A DNA stretch of 64,000 bases from Clostridium sp. C2-6-12 (GCF_009928485.1 NZ_JAABNP010000015.1:16316-80315), one strand, 5' to 3'. Shown: positions 17,847 through 25,375, counted from the stretch's first letter. Notes: generated by a model not told the origin, from the sequence alone. A program made the numbers and translations.

Positions 17847-18155
17847 TATTTTTGTCTCCTTTTTTGTCAAACATATTTTCATTAAAATAAATTCTTGTTT
17901 CGTTTAAATTTCTTTATTATATTTTACCATATTATATAAAATATAACCTATTTTTTTAACTATTTCAAATTCAACCTCCTTAAAGTATTATATTTATTCT
18001 TAAAAATTAAATTTCAAATAAAAAAGCCTGTAAAATTTATTTCTCTTTTTTACAGATCTTTTTATAATGCATCCTTTAATTTTAAATAAGTACTATTTTT
18101 TCAACTTGACTCTTAGCTGTGAATTGTTAACTTCTAATTGTTAATTCCTCTTTTC
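17847..18155. other. 309-bp gap between the dlt cluster and pepT
   Basis: It contains a weak hairpin (AAAAGCCTGTAAA/TTTACAG, about 18020-18065) that may end the dlt transcript, the pepT promoter, and a run of GTTAAC/AATTGTTAA-type short repeats near 18118-18145. I looked for remains of dltA or dltC, which might be expected here, and see no coding trace of either. Confidence 0.55.
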
Positions 18156-19322
18156 CTACTTTGGATCATAATAACCTGAAAATAATAATAACCCAAAACA
18201 TGCTATATGGAAGGTTACTATTATCTGAACATATTGAAACCACTTCTCTTTTTTATGTTTTTTATAAAATTTTGATTTTCTTTGGAATATATCTGTTCCA
18301 ACTAAAGCTAATCCTTGATAAATACCATATAAAATATAATACCACTTTAATCCATGCCAAACTCCCATAACAAACATTGTAATCATCTGAGCTACATGAG
18401 ATGCTATAAATCTATTTTTAAATATTTTATTTCTCATTCCATTTAGCACAATTCTTGAATAAATATAATCTCCAAACCATTTAGATAATGATATATGCCA
18501 TCTTGTCCAAAATTCCTTCATATCTTTACTTAAAAATGGCTTATTGAAGTTTTCAGGCATTCTAATACCCAAAATATAACTTGTTCCAACTGCCAAAGCC
18601 GTATAGCCTGCAAAATCAAAAAACAAATACATACTATATGCATACATATAATTCCACGAATTAATAAGAAGATTCAACTTTCTATGTATCATATCTATAC
18701 TGAGAATCTTGCTCATCCATAGTGAGCTTATCAAATTAGCTATAACAAACTTATATATTAGACCTTGTAGTATTCGTTTTACACCAAAAATCAAGTAATC
18801 ACTTATATATTCATCTCTACTTATTTTCTTATTCAAATCACTTTCAAATCTTCTTGATCTATCAACTGGTCCAGAACTCAAAGTCGTAAAAAATATAAAG
18901 AAATATATAGTATCTAATATGCTTACGTCTTTTATAGTTTCATCATATATTTCAATAATCATTTGTATAGCTTTAAAATTCATATAAGAAATTCCAACAA
19001 AACCAAATATATTTATGTGTTCTAAAGAAGTCAGCTTAAATAGAATCAGCGGAAGCATTGAACAAAATAAAGCCAAATAGTATAAATATTTATTATCCGT
19101 CTTCTTTCTTATAATAGAATATATTTTAATTAATGCAATTTCTCCGATTAAAAATACTAAAAATGCTTTTTCTATTCCAATTATGATAATTACCATTAAT
19201 ACAGATATAAATACACCATAATATTTAATATTTTTCTCTAGTATTCCTAAAATAATTGCTGGTAATAGTGCTATTGAAAGTATATATAAATAAAAGTAAT
19301 CACCATATTGAATTAACGTCAT
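18156..19322 (-). CDS. dltB: MBOAT-family O-acyltransferase, DltB-like
   Basis: This 388-residue multi-pass membrane protein has about eleven hydrophobic segments. The MBOAT signature FWTRWHISLSKWFGDYIY (about 269-286) and the catalytic His323 in MGVWHGLKWYY are present. DltB channels D-alanine from the carrier DltC across the membrane for teichoic acid D-alanylation. The start follows AAGGAGGAG. It lies downstream of the DltD-like and DltX-like genes. There is no dltA or dltC in this cluster, which is unusual, so it may use components encoded elsewhere or transfer a different acyl group. Confidence 0.85.
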   Translation of the reverse strand: MTLIQYGDYFYLYILSIALLPAIILGILEKNIKYYGVFISVLMVIIIIGIEKAFLVFLIGEIALIKIYSIIRKKTDNKYLYYLALFCSMLPLILFKLTSLEHINIFGFVGISYMNFKAIQMIIEIYDETIKDVSILDTIYFFIFFTTLSSGPVDRSRRFESDLNKKISRDEYISDYLIFGVKRILQGLIYKFVIANLISSLWMSKILSIDMIHRKLNLLINSWNYMYAYSMYLFFDFAGYTALAVGTSYILGIRMPENFNKPFLSKDMKEFWTRWHISLSKWFGDYIYSRIVLNGMRNKIFKNRFIASHVAQMITMFVMGVWHGLKWYYILYGIYQGLALVGTDIFQRKSKFYKKHKKEKWFQYVQIIVTFHIACFGLLLFSGYYDPK

Positions 19323-19383
19323 TTCAACTCCTCCTTAATTCAGTCAACAGTTAGCAAGTAGCCGTCACTGATAAACCCTGCTA

Positions 19384-19524
19384 TTAAAATTGACTATAAA
19401 CAAATGGTAAATCTGATGCTGACTGAAAAACAAATACACCTAATAACAAAAGTAATACCATTGTTAAAATAGATATTGTTTTTACGCTCTTATTATTTAT
19501 TAAAATATTTATAAATGCCTTCAT
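19384..19524 (-). CDS. dltX: DltX-like teichoic acid D-alanylation micro-protein
   Basis: This 46-residue frame begins with an ATG inside the end of dltD (overlap 19493-19524) and ends 61 bases before dltB. It has a short basic amphipathic N-terminus (MKAFINILINNKSVK), a single membrane helix (about 17-34) and the C-terminus DLPFVYSQF. DltX proteins are 45-50 residues, single-pass, and end in an F-x-Y-x-x-F motif whose Tyr is thought to carry the acyl group between DltB and DltD. Size, topology, motif and position between dltD and dltB all agree. The sequence was found by reading the gap; a weak AAGG lies upstream. Confidence 0.8.
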   Translation of the reverse strand: MKAFINILINNKSVKTISILTMVLLLLLGVFVFQSASDLPFVYSQF

Positions 19525-20689
19525 CAACCTTAAGCCACCCTTCTTTTCCTAAATGTTGTCTATCTATTAAAAAATATTTTTTATAGTCATACCCATGCAA
19601 GTCTAAAACTTCAAAATTATTATCTTTTGCAATCTTTGTAACAGTATTACTCCATTCATCTCTTTGGTCCTTATCAAGTCCAGCAAAGTCATAGAACCAT
19701 CCATTAACTGGTTGTACCACTATATATGGTTTAATACCTAAATCCTTGCATACACTTAATAAAAACTTATAATCATCCATTTCTTTAGATTTCATAATAC
19801 TTATATCCTTATATTCATCTTTATGTTTATCTATTTTATCTTTTAGATTTATGTTATATGATTTATCTTCTAAATTAAATTGATTTGTAGATACAATATT
19901 TTCATTTTCTTTTTCAATTTTTGTATATTCTTCATTCCAATTTATTTCTCTTAATTTTTGTTCATTTTTCTTATTTGGTAATTCCTTAAGTTTATTATAA
20001 ATTAATGCTTTATCCTGAGTATCTAATATATATTTTTTAATTTCATAATATGGGTTTAATACAATTTTCTGTACATTTGAATAAGTACTAGCGTCCAAAT
20101 AAAGTTTTGCATAATAAGCCTCTCCTTGATACTTTTTAGCAGTACTTAAAAAATCATATACTCTTTCAGCATAATATTTTTTATTTTCTTCACTTATTTT
20201 AGGATTTTCCATAAACTTATAAAATTGTACTTCTGAAAAATTGTTAGCAAAATAATCTGATTTTACAGCATTAATTTTCTCAAACCATTGAATCGAAAGC
20301 ATAAAAACTACCTTTTGATTAGGCTTTAAATCTCCTCCGCCTAAATAAGTTGTATGTTGTAAACTTTGCACAAATGGTCTTCCAAAGGAAGTTAGATTAT
20401 AATCACCATCTTTAAAAGGATAAAAATCCATAGGATTTTGAGGAACACTTATTCCCAATTCAGATGAGCCAAGCATAAATAGATAATCTTTATCTGAAAA
20501 TATTTTTTTATCTAATGAGCTTTTATCCTTTATCACATCAAAACACTGTTTTCCAAGCACTCTAATGTCTTTTTCTTCTGTTAAGACTTTTATTTTTTTA
20601 TCTAAAAATAAATTAAGTCCAATTGTTGTAATTACAACTATAATAACTGATATTGTTACCAACACCAACCAATTCATTAACGTTTTCAT
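19493..20689 (-). CDS. dltD: DltD-like acyl transfer protein
   Basis: This 398-residue protein has one N-terminal membrane anchor (about 6-29) and an extracytoplasmic SGNH-like domain. The nucleophile is in FMLGSSELGI (Ser75 or Ser76), and the Asp/His pair is in IDRQHLGKEGW near the C-terminus. DltD moves D-alanine to the teichoic acid acceptor. It is the first gene of a D-X-B cluster. The middle region (about 220-300) is rich in Lys, Glu and Asn and probably a lineage-specific insert. The start has AGAGG 10 bases upstream. Confidence 0.86.
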   Translation of the reverse strand: MKTLMNWLVLVTISVIIVVITTIGLNLFLDKKIKVLTEEKDIRVLGKQCFDVIKDKSSLDKKIFSDKDYLFMLGSSELGISVPQNPMDFYPFKDGDYNLTSFGRPFVQSLQHTTYLGGGDLKPNQKVVFMLSIQWFEKINAVKSDYFANNFSEVQFYKFMENPKISEENKKYYAERVYDFLSTAKKYQGEAYYAKLYLDASTYSNVQKIVLNPYYEIKKYILDTQDKALIYNKLKELPNKKNEQKLREINWNEEYTKIEKENENIVSTNQFNLEDKSYNINLKDKIDKHKDEYKDISIMKSKEMDDYKFLLSVCKDLGIKPYIVVQPVNGWFYDFAGLDKDQRDEWSNTVTKIAKDNNFEVLDLHGYDYKKYFLIDRQHLGKEGWLKVDEGIYKYFNK

Positions 20690-21015
20690 TTCTATGTAAC
20701 CTCTTTATATGTTTTTAATATTTTTATTTGATTACTATCCAGGGATCAGAATATATAACTGAAAAGTACCTATATATACGTTTCATTTTTATATTATATT
20801 ATCTTAATCTTAATTATTTACCTCTATAAATGTTTTAAAAATCTAATATTTAAGCGTACGTCTTGATTATAGTATCATCCTATATTATATTCAACCTTTT
20901 TGGGAATTTTAACCTATTAAATTTAAATTTCTATATAATCCTCCAAAACATTCATATTTTTAAGGTTAATTCGTTTATCTTTAATTATAAAAATACTCCC
21001 AAATTTAAAGATAAA
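20690..21015. other. 326-bp gap upstream of dltD
   Basis: A highly A+T-rich region between xpt and dltD that must contain the dlt promoter. I see no gene: the plus-strand frame at about 20863-21063 has no ribosome binding site and runs into the xpt terminator. Confidence 0.55.
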
Positions 21016-21044
21016 AAAAATCGTGACATTAAATCACGATTTTT
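21016..21044 (-). terminator. terminator of xpt
   Basis: An 11-bp perfect stem, AAAAATCGTGA (21016-21026) with TCACGATTTTT (21034-21044), is followed by an uninterrupted T run on the minus strand. Confidence 0.88.
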
Positions 21045-21055
21045 CATAAAACTAA

Positions 21056-21628
21056 TTATTTAACAAATTCAATTTCACCAGCAGATAATTTGGCTATTCT
21101 AGCTAGAGAATAAACATCATATCCCTTATCTTTTAACATTTGAGGTCCCTTTTGAAAAGACTTTTCTATGACAATTCCTATACCTGCAACCTTCGCCCCA
21201 GCTTCTTCTACTAAACGAGCTGCTCCAAGGGCTGCTTCTCCATTAGCTAAAAAGTCATCTATTATTAATATATTATCATCTTCGCTTATGAATTTTTTAG
21301 ATAATGTCAATTCATAGTCTGCTCCTTTTGTAAACGAATGAACTGTTGTTTGATAAACATCACCATTCAAGATCTTTGATCCCTGCTTCTTTAAAGTAAC
21401 CATAGGCAGTTTCATTTGCATTGCTGTCATAACACTTGGCGCAATCCCTGAACTTTCTATAGTAAATATTTTTGTAACCTTATGGTTTTCGAAATAATTT
21501 TTAAAATATGTTCCCATTTCATACATTAATTGTGAATCAACCTGATGATTTAAAAATGAGTCAACTTTTAAAACAGTATCTGATAAAGCTTGACCTTCTT
21601 CTAATATTCTCTTAAGTAAATTTTCCAT
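21056..21628 (-). CDS. xpt: xanthine phosphoribosyltransferase
   Basis: This 190-residue purine salvage enzyme converts xanthine and PRPP to XMP. The N-terminus [20 protein letters not shown] is characteristic of Xpt. The PRPP loop is [14 protein letters not shown] (about 127-140), and [13 protein letters not shown] lies in the base/ribose pocket. The length equals that of B. subtilis Xpt. The long leader (21629-21945) contains a terminator and the 3' half of a purine-riboswitch aptamer, so expression is probably controlled by guanine or xanthine. Confidence 0.93.
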   Translation of the reverse strand: MENLLKRILEEGQALSDTVLKVDSFLNHQVDSQLMYEMGTYFKNYFENHKVTKIFTIESSGIAPSVMTAMQMKLPMVTLKKQGSKILNGDVYQTTVHSFTKGADYELTLSKKFISEDDNILIIDDFLANGEAALGAARLVEEAGAKVAGIGIVIEKSFQKGPQMLKDKGYDVYSLARIAKLSAGEIEFVK

Positions 21629-21783
21629 TGCTTTTCTACTCCATTCTTTTTTTTATTAAATTTAGCATTAGTAAATTACAATTATTTAACCAAACTGTAT
21701 TTATATATAATTTTCTCTACCTTTTAATAAAATCAATTTTATAAGCATCAGTAAAATGATTATTTTTTGTAGCAAATTTTCCA

Positions 21784-21818
21784 AAAAGAAAAACACCTCA
21801 AAATAAACGAGGTGTTGT
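21784..21818 (-). terminator. leader terminator (riboswitch expression platform) of xpt
   Basis: On the minus strand an AACACCTC/GAGGTGTT stem is followed by TTTCTTTTT. It lies about 165 bases before the xpt start. Its 5' arm is complementary to the CGAGGTATTG next to the aptamer at 21861-21870 (ACGAGGT pairs with ACCTCGT, one mismatch, then TTG with CAA). That gives a plausible antiterminator. Confidence 0.8.
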
Positions 21819-21859
21819 AGTCATAGATAAATATATTTAAAATAATATTTAAAACCAAA

Positions 21860-21945
21860 ACAATACCTCGTAGTCTGCTAATTTACGGATAGCAGGTAGA
21901 AGCTTACAATATCAATCCGATATCACAAACTAGCTTTTTTATATT
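21860..21945 (-). promoter_or_regulatory. purine riboswitch aptamer with atypical P1/P2, upstream of xpt
   Basis: Read on the minus strand, the 3' half matches the purine class well: J2/3 TTCTACC, P3 TGCTA/TAGCA closing the loop TCCGTAAAT, and J3/1 GACTA with C at the specificity position, which predicts guanine-type ligands. A plausible P2 is GTGATAT/ATATTGT with a loop containing GG for the kissing contact. The 5' strand of P1, expected to complement CGAGGTATTG, is not found. The aptamer is therefore non-canonical or partly decayed, though the xpt context is classical. Confidence 0.65.
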
Positions 21946-22000
21946 AATTTGTATTATACATTACATTTCTTTCTTATGGAAGATTTTTTATCATAAATGT

Positions 22001-22026
22001 AAAGCCCACATAACATCATGGGCTTT
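22001..22026 (-). terminator. hairpin after the 67-residue ORF
   Basis: An 8-bp stem, AAAGCCCA (22001-22008) with TGGGCTTT (22019-22026), lies just past the stop of the minus-strand ORF. A T-rich run follows on the plus side (TTTATTTTTG), and a weaker one on the minus side. Confidence 0.55.
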
Positions 22027-22038
22027 ATTTTTGTATTT

Positions 22039-22242
22039 TTAAATAGCTTCATCATTTTTTTTATTCAAAGCAATTTTTATATTAATTTTTTCTATTGAAT
22101 TTCTTATTGCTATAAATTTACACATCTTACTCAATATCTTTTCATCATTTATTCCTTTAAATATTTCATCTGTAAGTTTATCTTCTACTTCTTCTAATGC
22201 TTCTAACACATATTCTTCATCAGTTTCGTATTCTTTTAGCAT
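22039..22242 (-). CDS. small acidic hypothetical protein
   Basis: A 67-residue protein with a perfect GGGGAGGAG ribosome binding site. The N-terminal half is strongly acidic (EYETDEEYVLEALEEVEDKL) and the C-terminal half basic; the whole is predicted helical. No family is recognised. It is divergent from the XRE regulator at 22421 and shares that promoter region with its 12-bp inverted repeat, so it may be a target or partner of that regulator. Confidence 0.65.
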   Translation of the reverse strand: MLKEYETDEEYVLEALEEVEDKLTDEIFKGINDEKILSKMCKFIAIRNSIEKINIKIALNKKNDEAI

Positions 22243-22360
22243 ATTTCTCCTCCCCTTTTTTATTTTTTATTGTAATTATACAGGTTATTCCTCTTTACAC
22301 AAACATATGTTTACAATAGATTTAAATTTATATAACATTTGCAACTCTCCAATTTGTAAC

Positions 22361-22409
22361 AATACATATAACTAAATATAATCATTGTTAGAATTTTGTT
22401 ATATGTATT
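22361..22409. promoter_or_regulatory. 12-bp inverted repeat in the promoter of the XRE regulator
   Basis: AATACATATAAC (22361-22372) and GTTATATGTATT (22398-22409) are perfect complements 25 bases apart. They end about 11 bases before the regulator's ATG and overlap the likely promoter. This could be an autoregulatory operator pair or an RNA hairpin in the leader. Confidence 0.6.
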
Positions 22410-22420
22410 GGAGTGGTTAT

Positions 22421-22645
22421 ATGTTATCTGCCATTTTAACTTTACTTAGAAAAGAACGTGGTCTAACTCAAGAAGAGTTAGCAGACAAATTACACATAAG
22501 TCGTTCTGGATATGCTCACTATGAAGCAGGAAATCGCAAGCCATCTGTTGAGGTATTAATAATAATCGCTGACTTTTATGGTACAAGCATCGATTATCTA
22601 CTTGGTAGAACATATACTAGAAAGCCTTATCCTAAAGATAAATAA
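22421..22645 (+). CDS. XRE-family HTH regulator
   Basis: This 74-residue protein is essentially one HTH_3 domain: LTLLRKERGLTQEELADKL, then HISRSGYAHYEAGNRKPS as the recognition half, and a final ADFYGTSIDYLLGR. The start at 22421 follows GGAG by 7 bases; upstream TTG codons lack a site. It is a small Cro/C1-like repressor with no ligand domain. It is not clearly part of the prophage, since the xpt gene and other chromosomal genes lie to its left. Confidence 0.85.
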   Translation: MLSAILTLLRKERGLTQEELADKLHISRSGYAHYEAGNRKPSVEVLIIIADFYGTSIDYLLGRTYTRKPYPKDK

Positions 22646-22647
22646 AC

Positions 22648-22685
22648 AAAAGACCTAAATGATTAAAATGTGGGTCTTTTTTTAT
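22648..22685 (+). terminator. terminator of the XRE regulator
   Basis: The stem AAAAGACCTA (22648-22657) with TGGGTCTTTT (22671-22680) contains one G-T pair and is followed by a T run. Confidence 0.8.
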
Positions 22686-23200
22686 TTTCAATTATAAGAA
22701 TAACTTTCTATGTTATTTCTTCTTTTCTTTAACTATATACAAATTTAATTTCTTGCTAATCTCTAAAACCAATTCGGATTCTCTCCTATTAGTTTCTATT
22801 TATTTACACATTTTTTCTTTTTTATTTATTGAATGTGTACCTCATATAAAGAGGTTGATGCATCAACTTAAGCCAATTATATAGATATATCTTGCATTTG
22901 ACAAGTTTATAAAGTTAACCAATTCGACTCAATTTTGCTTAACTTTTGCTTAATTATGTAAAAGAATTTTAAATTTCATGCTCTATTTCTTACTAATAAA
23001 GTACTTTTCACTTTGTAGTATACAATTATCAGTTATAATATTATAAATAAAATTTCAGTATAACGACAATTTATTACTTACATTTGTAGTAATTTGCGAT
23101 TAAAAATTTTTATTCTGATTTTTTTTAAATATATTTAATTTTCTATATATATTATTTTAATAAATATATATAGAAAAGATACTTTTCGCCATTATTATAT
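22686..23200. other. 515-bp gene-free region with several palindromes
   Basis: No frame with a start signal is seen on either strand. Structured elements are a perfect 14-bp palindrome GTTGATGCATCAAC (22854-22867), a tandem pair of TTTTGCTTAA at about 22932-22953, and a 13-bp perfect inverted repeat TTTTCTATATATA (23139-23151) with its complement at 23165-23177. The region lies between convergent units, so these are not obviously promoters. It may be a site of past insertion or deletion. Confidence 0.5.
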
Positions 23201-23203
23201 AAA

Positions 23204-23242
23204 AAAAAGAACTAGCAATAATGAGCATTGCTAGTTCTTTTT
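23204..23242 (-). terminator. terminator of the receptor/peptide operon
   Basis: A 16-bp perfect stem, AAAAAGAACTAGCAAT (23204-23219) with its complement at 23227-23242, has a 7-base loop. It sits directly after the stop of the peptide gene. Confidence 0.9.
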
Positions 23243-23244
23243 AT

Positions 23245-23397
23245 TTACCAACCCTTAGGATCTTGAGTTTGTATTGTAATTATATTATCACCAGGTGCAA
23301 CTTTTTGATTGTTATCTTTGTTTGCAGTTGTTGCTGCAAAAGCACCATTTGATAAAACAATTGCTGCGGCAAGCACAGATAATACGATTTTTTTCAT
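23245..23397 (-). CDS. secreted precursor peptide, probable RRNPP signalling pro-peptide
   Basis: A 50-residue frame has an excellent ribosome binding site (AAGGAGGTATTTAAT then ATG). MKKIVLSVLAAAIVLSNGAF is a textbook Sec signal peptide with cleavage expected after AFA. The remaining 29 residues are polar and end in TIQTQDPKGW. Its stop is followed at once by a strong terminator. It lies 60 bases downstream of the HTH-TPR receptor on the same strand. Phr-type peptides that are exported, trimmed and re-imported by an oligopeptide permease are arranged this way, so the C-terminal residues probably form the active signal. Confidence 0.8.
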   Translation of the reverse strand: MKKIVLSVLAAAIVLSNGAFAATTANKDNNQKVAPGDNIITIQTQDPKGW

Positions 23398-23457
23398 ATT
23401 AAATACCTCCTTAAAAATACTTTCATATTTATTTTATCACAATATTAAAATTATCTA

Positions 23458-24762
23458 TCATTTTAAGTATTTATTTTTCTCTTTATGATGATTTATTAAC
23501 TTGTCTGACAAATATGTGTCCATTTCTTTATTTTTATATCTATAATATTTTGATAATTCTGTTAAAATCAAAGTACTGCTTAATTGTAATTCTTCGATTT
23601 TATTTAACATCAACTCTAAATTAACATTATCATCCCTTTTAATATATACTAAAACTAATTCATAAATTATAGCTTCAATTAAAGTTACATTTTCAAGATC
23701 ATCCTTTTCACACAATTCTAAAGAACGCAATAAATACATTTCAGTATCTTCATTTGTATGTTTAAGAACCTTTGCTGTAAAATATAATGTTTCATTTAAG
23801 CAATAATTATGAGGATGTTCTTTTAATGCTTCTTTAATATATTCAGCAGCAACTTCATAATCTTCTTTATTATAATACACTTCAGACAAATTTCTATATG
23901 CTTGAGAAATAAAATTTTGATCATTTAATCCTGAAGCTATCTTGAGTATTTCTTTATATTGTATCTCAGCTTTGTCAAATTGCTTATTATCATTCAAGCA
24001 ATTTGCGATTAGCATAAGTACTGTTAAAAGTTTTGATTTGTTTCCTAACTTAAATTTATCTTTTAATTCATTTAGAGAAATTAATGCATCTGTATATCGT
24101 TCCATATTCTTATATGTTTGAGCTCTATTAAACAATATTCTTTCCCAAAGATCTTCATTGCATATTTTATTATTTATTAACTCGGCTTCAATCAACTGAA
24201 TTAAAGATTGATCATGATAATTTTCACTTGTACTATTTCTGGATTTATTTACATAGAAATGAGCTTCTTCTAATCTATTCTCGGAACTAAGACATGCCAT
24301 TAATCCCTTGCTGCACATCTCATTACTTTTATGATAACTATTTTTATTATAATAAAAATTTGATGCTAATTTGTAAAGTTGTATTTTTATTTCATCTCTA
24401 ATAATATAATTTCCTATTATCATTTCTGCTTCCATTAATTTTCTTTCAAATAACTCTACAGATTTAACTTCGTGTAAATGGTTTATGATATTTTTTGTTA
24501 ATATATTATTAGATTGATCATCCTCATCCATCATTAACTCTTCCACTGTAATTACCATGTCTATTTTTTTTAATTGTGCAATTCTATTTAAATTTTCAGT
24601 AATTCCAATGGCTAAATTTAAATTTATTTTTTTTTCATGCTTTTCAATTTGACTAATTCTATTTTTTGTACAAATTCCATCCGCAACCTCTTTTTGAGTA
24701 GCTTTAAGAAACAATCTAATTTCTTTAATTTTTTTGCCTGGTGGCATAATTTTATCAAACAT
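23458..24762 (-). CDS. HTH plus TPR regulator of the RRNPP quorum-sensing family
   Basis: This 434-residue cytoplasmic protein has an N-terminal XRE-type helix-turn-helix (about 9-62, KEIRLFLKATQKEVADGI, then CTKNRISQIEKHEKKI) and then six or more TPR-like helix pairs (for example AQTYKNMERYTDALISLNEL, AEIQYKEILKIASGLND and QAYRNLSEVYYNKEDYEVAA). This layout is that of PlcR/NprR/Rgg-type receptors whose DNA binding is switched by a re-imported peptide. The gene for a secreted 50-residue peptide follows 60 bases downstream. RRNPP systems in solventogenic clostridia control sporulation and solvent formation; the targets here are unknown. It borders the prophage and could belong to it. Confidence 0.88.
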   Translation of the reverse strand: MFDKIMPPGKKIKEIRLFLKATQKEVADGICTKNRISQIEKHEKKINLNLAIGITENLNRIAQLKKIDMVITVEELMMDEDDQSNNILTKNIINHLHEVKSVELFERKLMEAEMIIGNYIIRDEIKIQLYKLASNFYYNKNSYHKSNEMCSKGLMACLSSENRLEEAHFYVNKSRNSTSENYHDQSLIQLIEAELINNKICNEDLWERILFNRAQTYKNMERYTDALISLNELKDKFKLGNKSKLLTVLMLIANCLNDNKQFDKAEIQYKEILKIASGLNDQNFISQAYRNLSEVYYNKEDYEVAAEYIKEALKEHPHNYCLNETLYFTAKVLKHTNEDTEMYLLRSLELCEKDDLENVTLIEAIIYELVLVYIKRDDNVNLELMLNKIEELQLSSTLILTELSKYYRYKNKEMDTYLSDKLINHHKEKNKYLK

Positions 24763-25067
24763 TTAGTTTTTCCCCGCTCCTTTTTTTAAGATGCCAAAAA
24801 CCAAATGAAAAAATTACATATTATGCAATTTTTATGTATATTATAGACATTATTCCATAAATGTACTATAATTACATAGTTGACATTAAGTTGTTAGCAC
24901 TTTTGTATCCCTGCAATGTTGTTTTGGATTAGTGGCATTGTAGGGTTTATTTTTTTGACTACTACAAAACAAATATAAATTCAATTATATCTATAATAAA
25001 TATATAACGTAAACATTAAAATCGTGAAACGTATCTTTTTAATCGTGAAATACATATAATTATAGCT
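24763..25067. other. 305-bp region upstream of the RRNPP receptor
   Basis: It must hold the receptor promoter. A consensus -35 TTGACA at 24880-24885 stands 17 bases before TTGTAT on the plus strand. A direct repeat of ATCGTGAAA occurs at about 25020 and 25042. No gene is seen. The prophage left boundary may lie here or a little further right, but no attachment core can be identified without the right end. Confidence 0.5.
24909..24957 (+). terminator. plus-strand terminator-like hairpin without an assigned gene
   Basis: The stem CCCTGCAATG (24909-24918) with CATTGTAGGG (24936-24945) contains one G-T pair and is followed by TTTATTTTTTT. There is no plus-strand gene upstream, so it may end a small RNA or protect the receptor promoter from read-through. 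Confidence 0.6.
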
Positions 25068-25097
25068 AGGACAAAGTTAAATCCTAGCTTTTTATTA
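25068..25097 (+). terminator. plus-strand terminator-like hairpin
   Basis: The stem AGCTAGGA pairs with TCCTAGCT across a 10-base loop and is followed by TTTTTATT on the plus strand only. It lies past the end of the minus-strand micro-protein gene. Confidence 0.6.
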
Positions 25098-25167
25098 TCA
25101 TGAAAATTGTCCTTTAAGAAAATTTAATGCATTGTTATCAGCTTTCTTTACTTCCTCTTCTTGATTC

Positions 25168-25290
25168 CTATCTAATATAAATTGTTAATCCAATTAATAT
25201 AGTTATAATTAAGTACACTGCTATACCTATTCCCCATTTAAATAATTCCTCTCCAGCTGCTATTAATTCGTTAAGTGTTGGCATTCTCAT
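25168..25290 (-). CDS. 40-residue single-pass membrane peptide (candidate toxin or small holin-like protein)
   Basis: The frame starts with ATG at 25290, 6 bases after a perfect AGGAGG, and encodes MRMPTLNELIAAGEELFKWG followed by one hydrophobic helix (about 20-38) and TAG. In a shifted frame the coding look continues past the stop (DRNQEEEVKKADNNALNFLK, to a stop near 25103), so a longer ancestor of about 64 residues may have suffered a one-base change. It is the last gene of the minus-strand operon starting at 27008. A plus-strand promoter and terminator flank it on the opposite strand (see the antisense RNA entry). Confidence 0.65.
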   Translation of the reverse strand: MRMPTLNELIAAGEELFKWGIGIAVYLIITILIGLTIYIR

Positions 25291-25375
25291 AAATTCCTCC
25301 TTGATATCGGAGCAACTTTAAGCTATACTATATTTGCGAGATATGGTGGTAGCTTAAAGTTGCTGCCTTTTTATT
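25216..25375 (+). ncRNA. candidate antisense RNA covering the 40-residue membrane peptide
   Basis: On the plus strand, TTGTTA (25182-25187), a 16-base spacer and TATAAT (25204-25209) predict a start near 25216. The strong hairpin at 25311-25364, with its T-rich tail only on the plus side, would stop it near 25375. The roughly 160-base RNA would be complementary to the ribosome binding site and more than half of the small membrane ORF. That is the layout of a type I toxin-antitoxin pair. This is an inference from signals only. Confidence 0.4.

Noticed and set aside
24880..24957. Plus-strand promoter TTGACA-17-TTGTAT followed by a hairpin
   Set aside because: The predicted start falls inside the hairpin, so the two do not make a sensible small RNA; only the hairpin is kept as a terminator-like feature.
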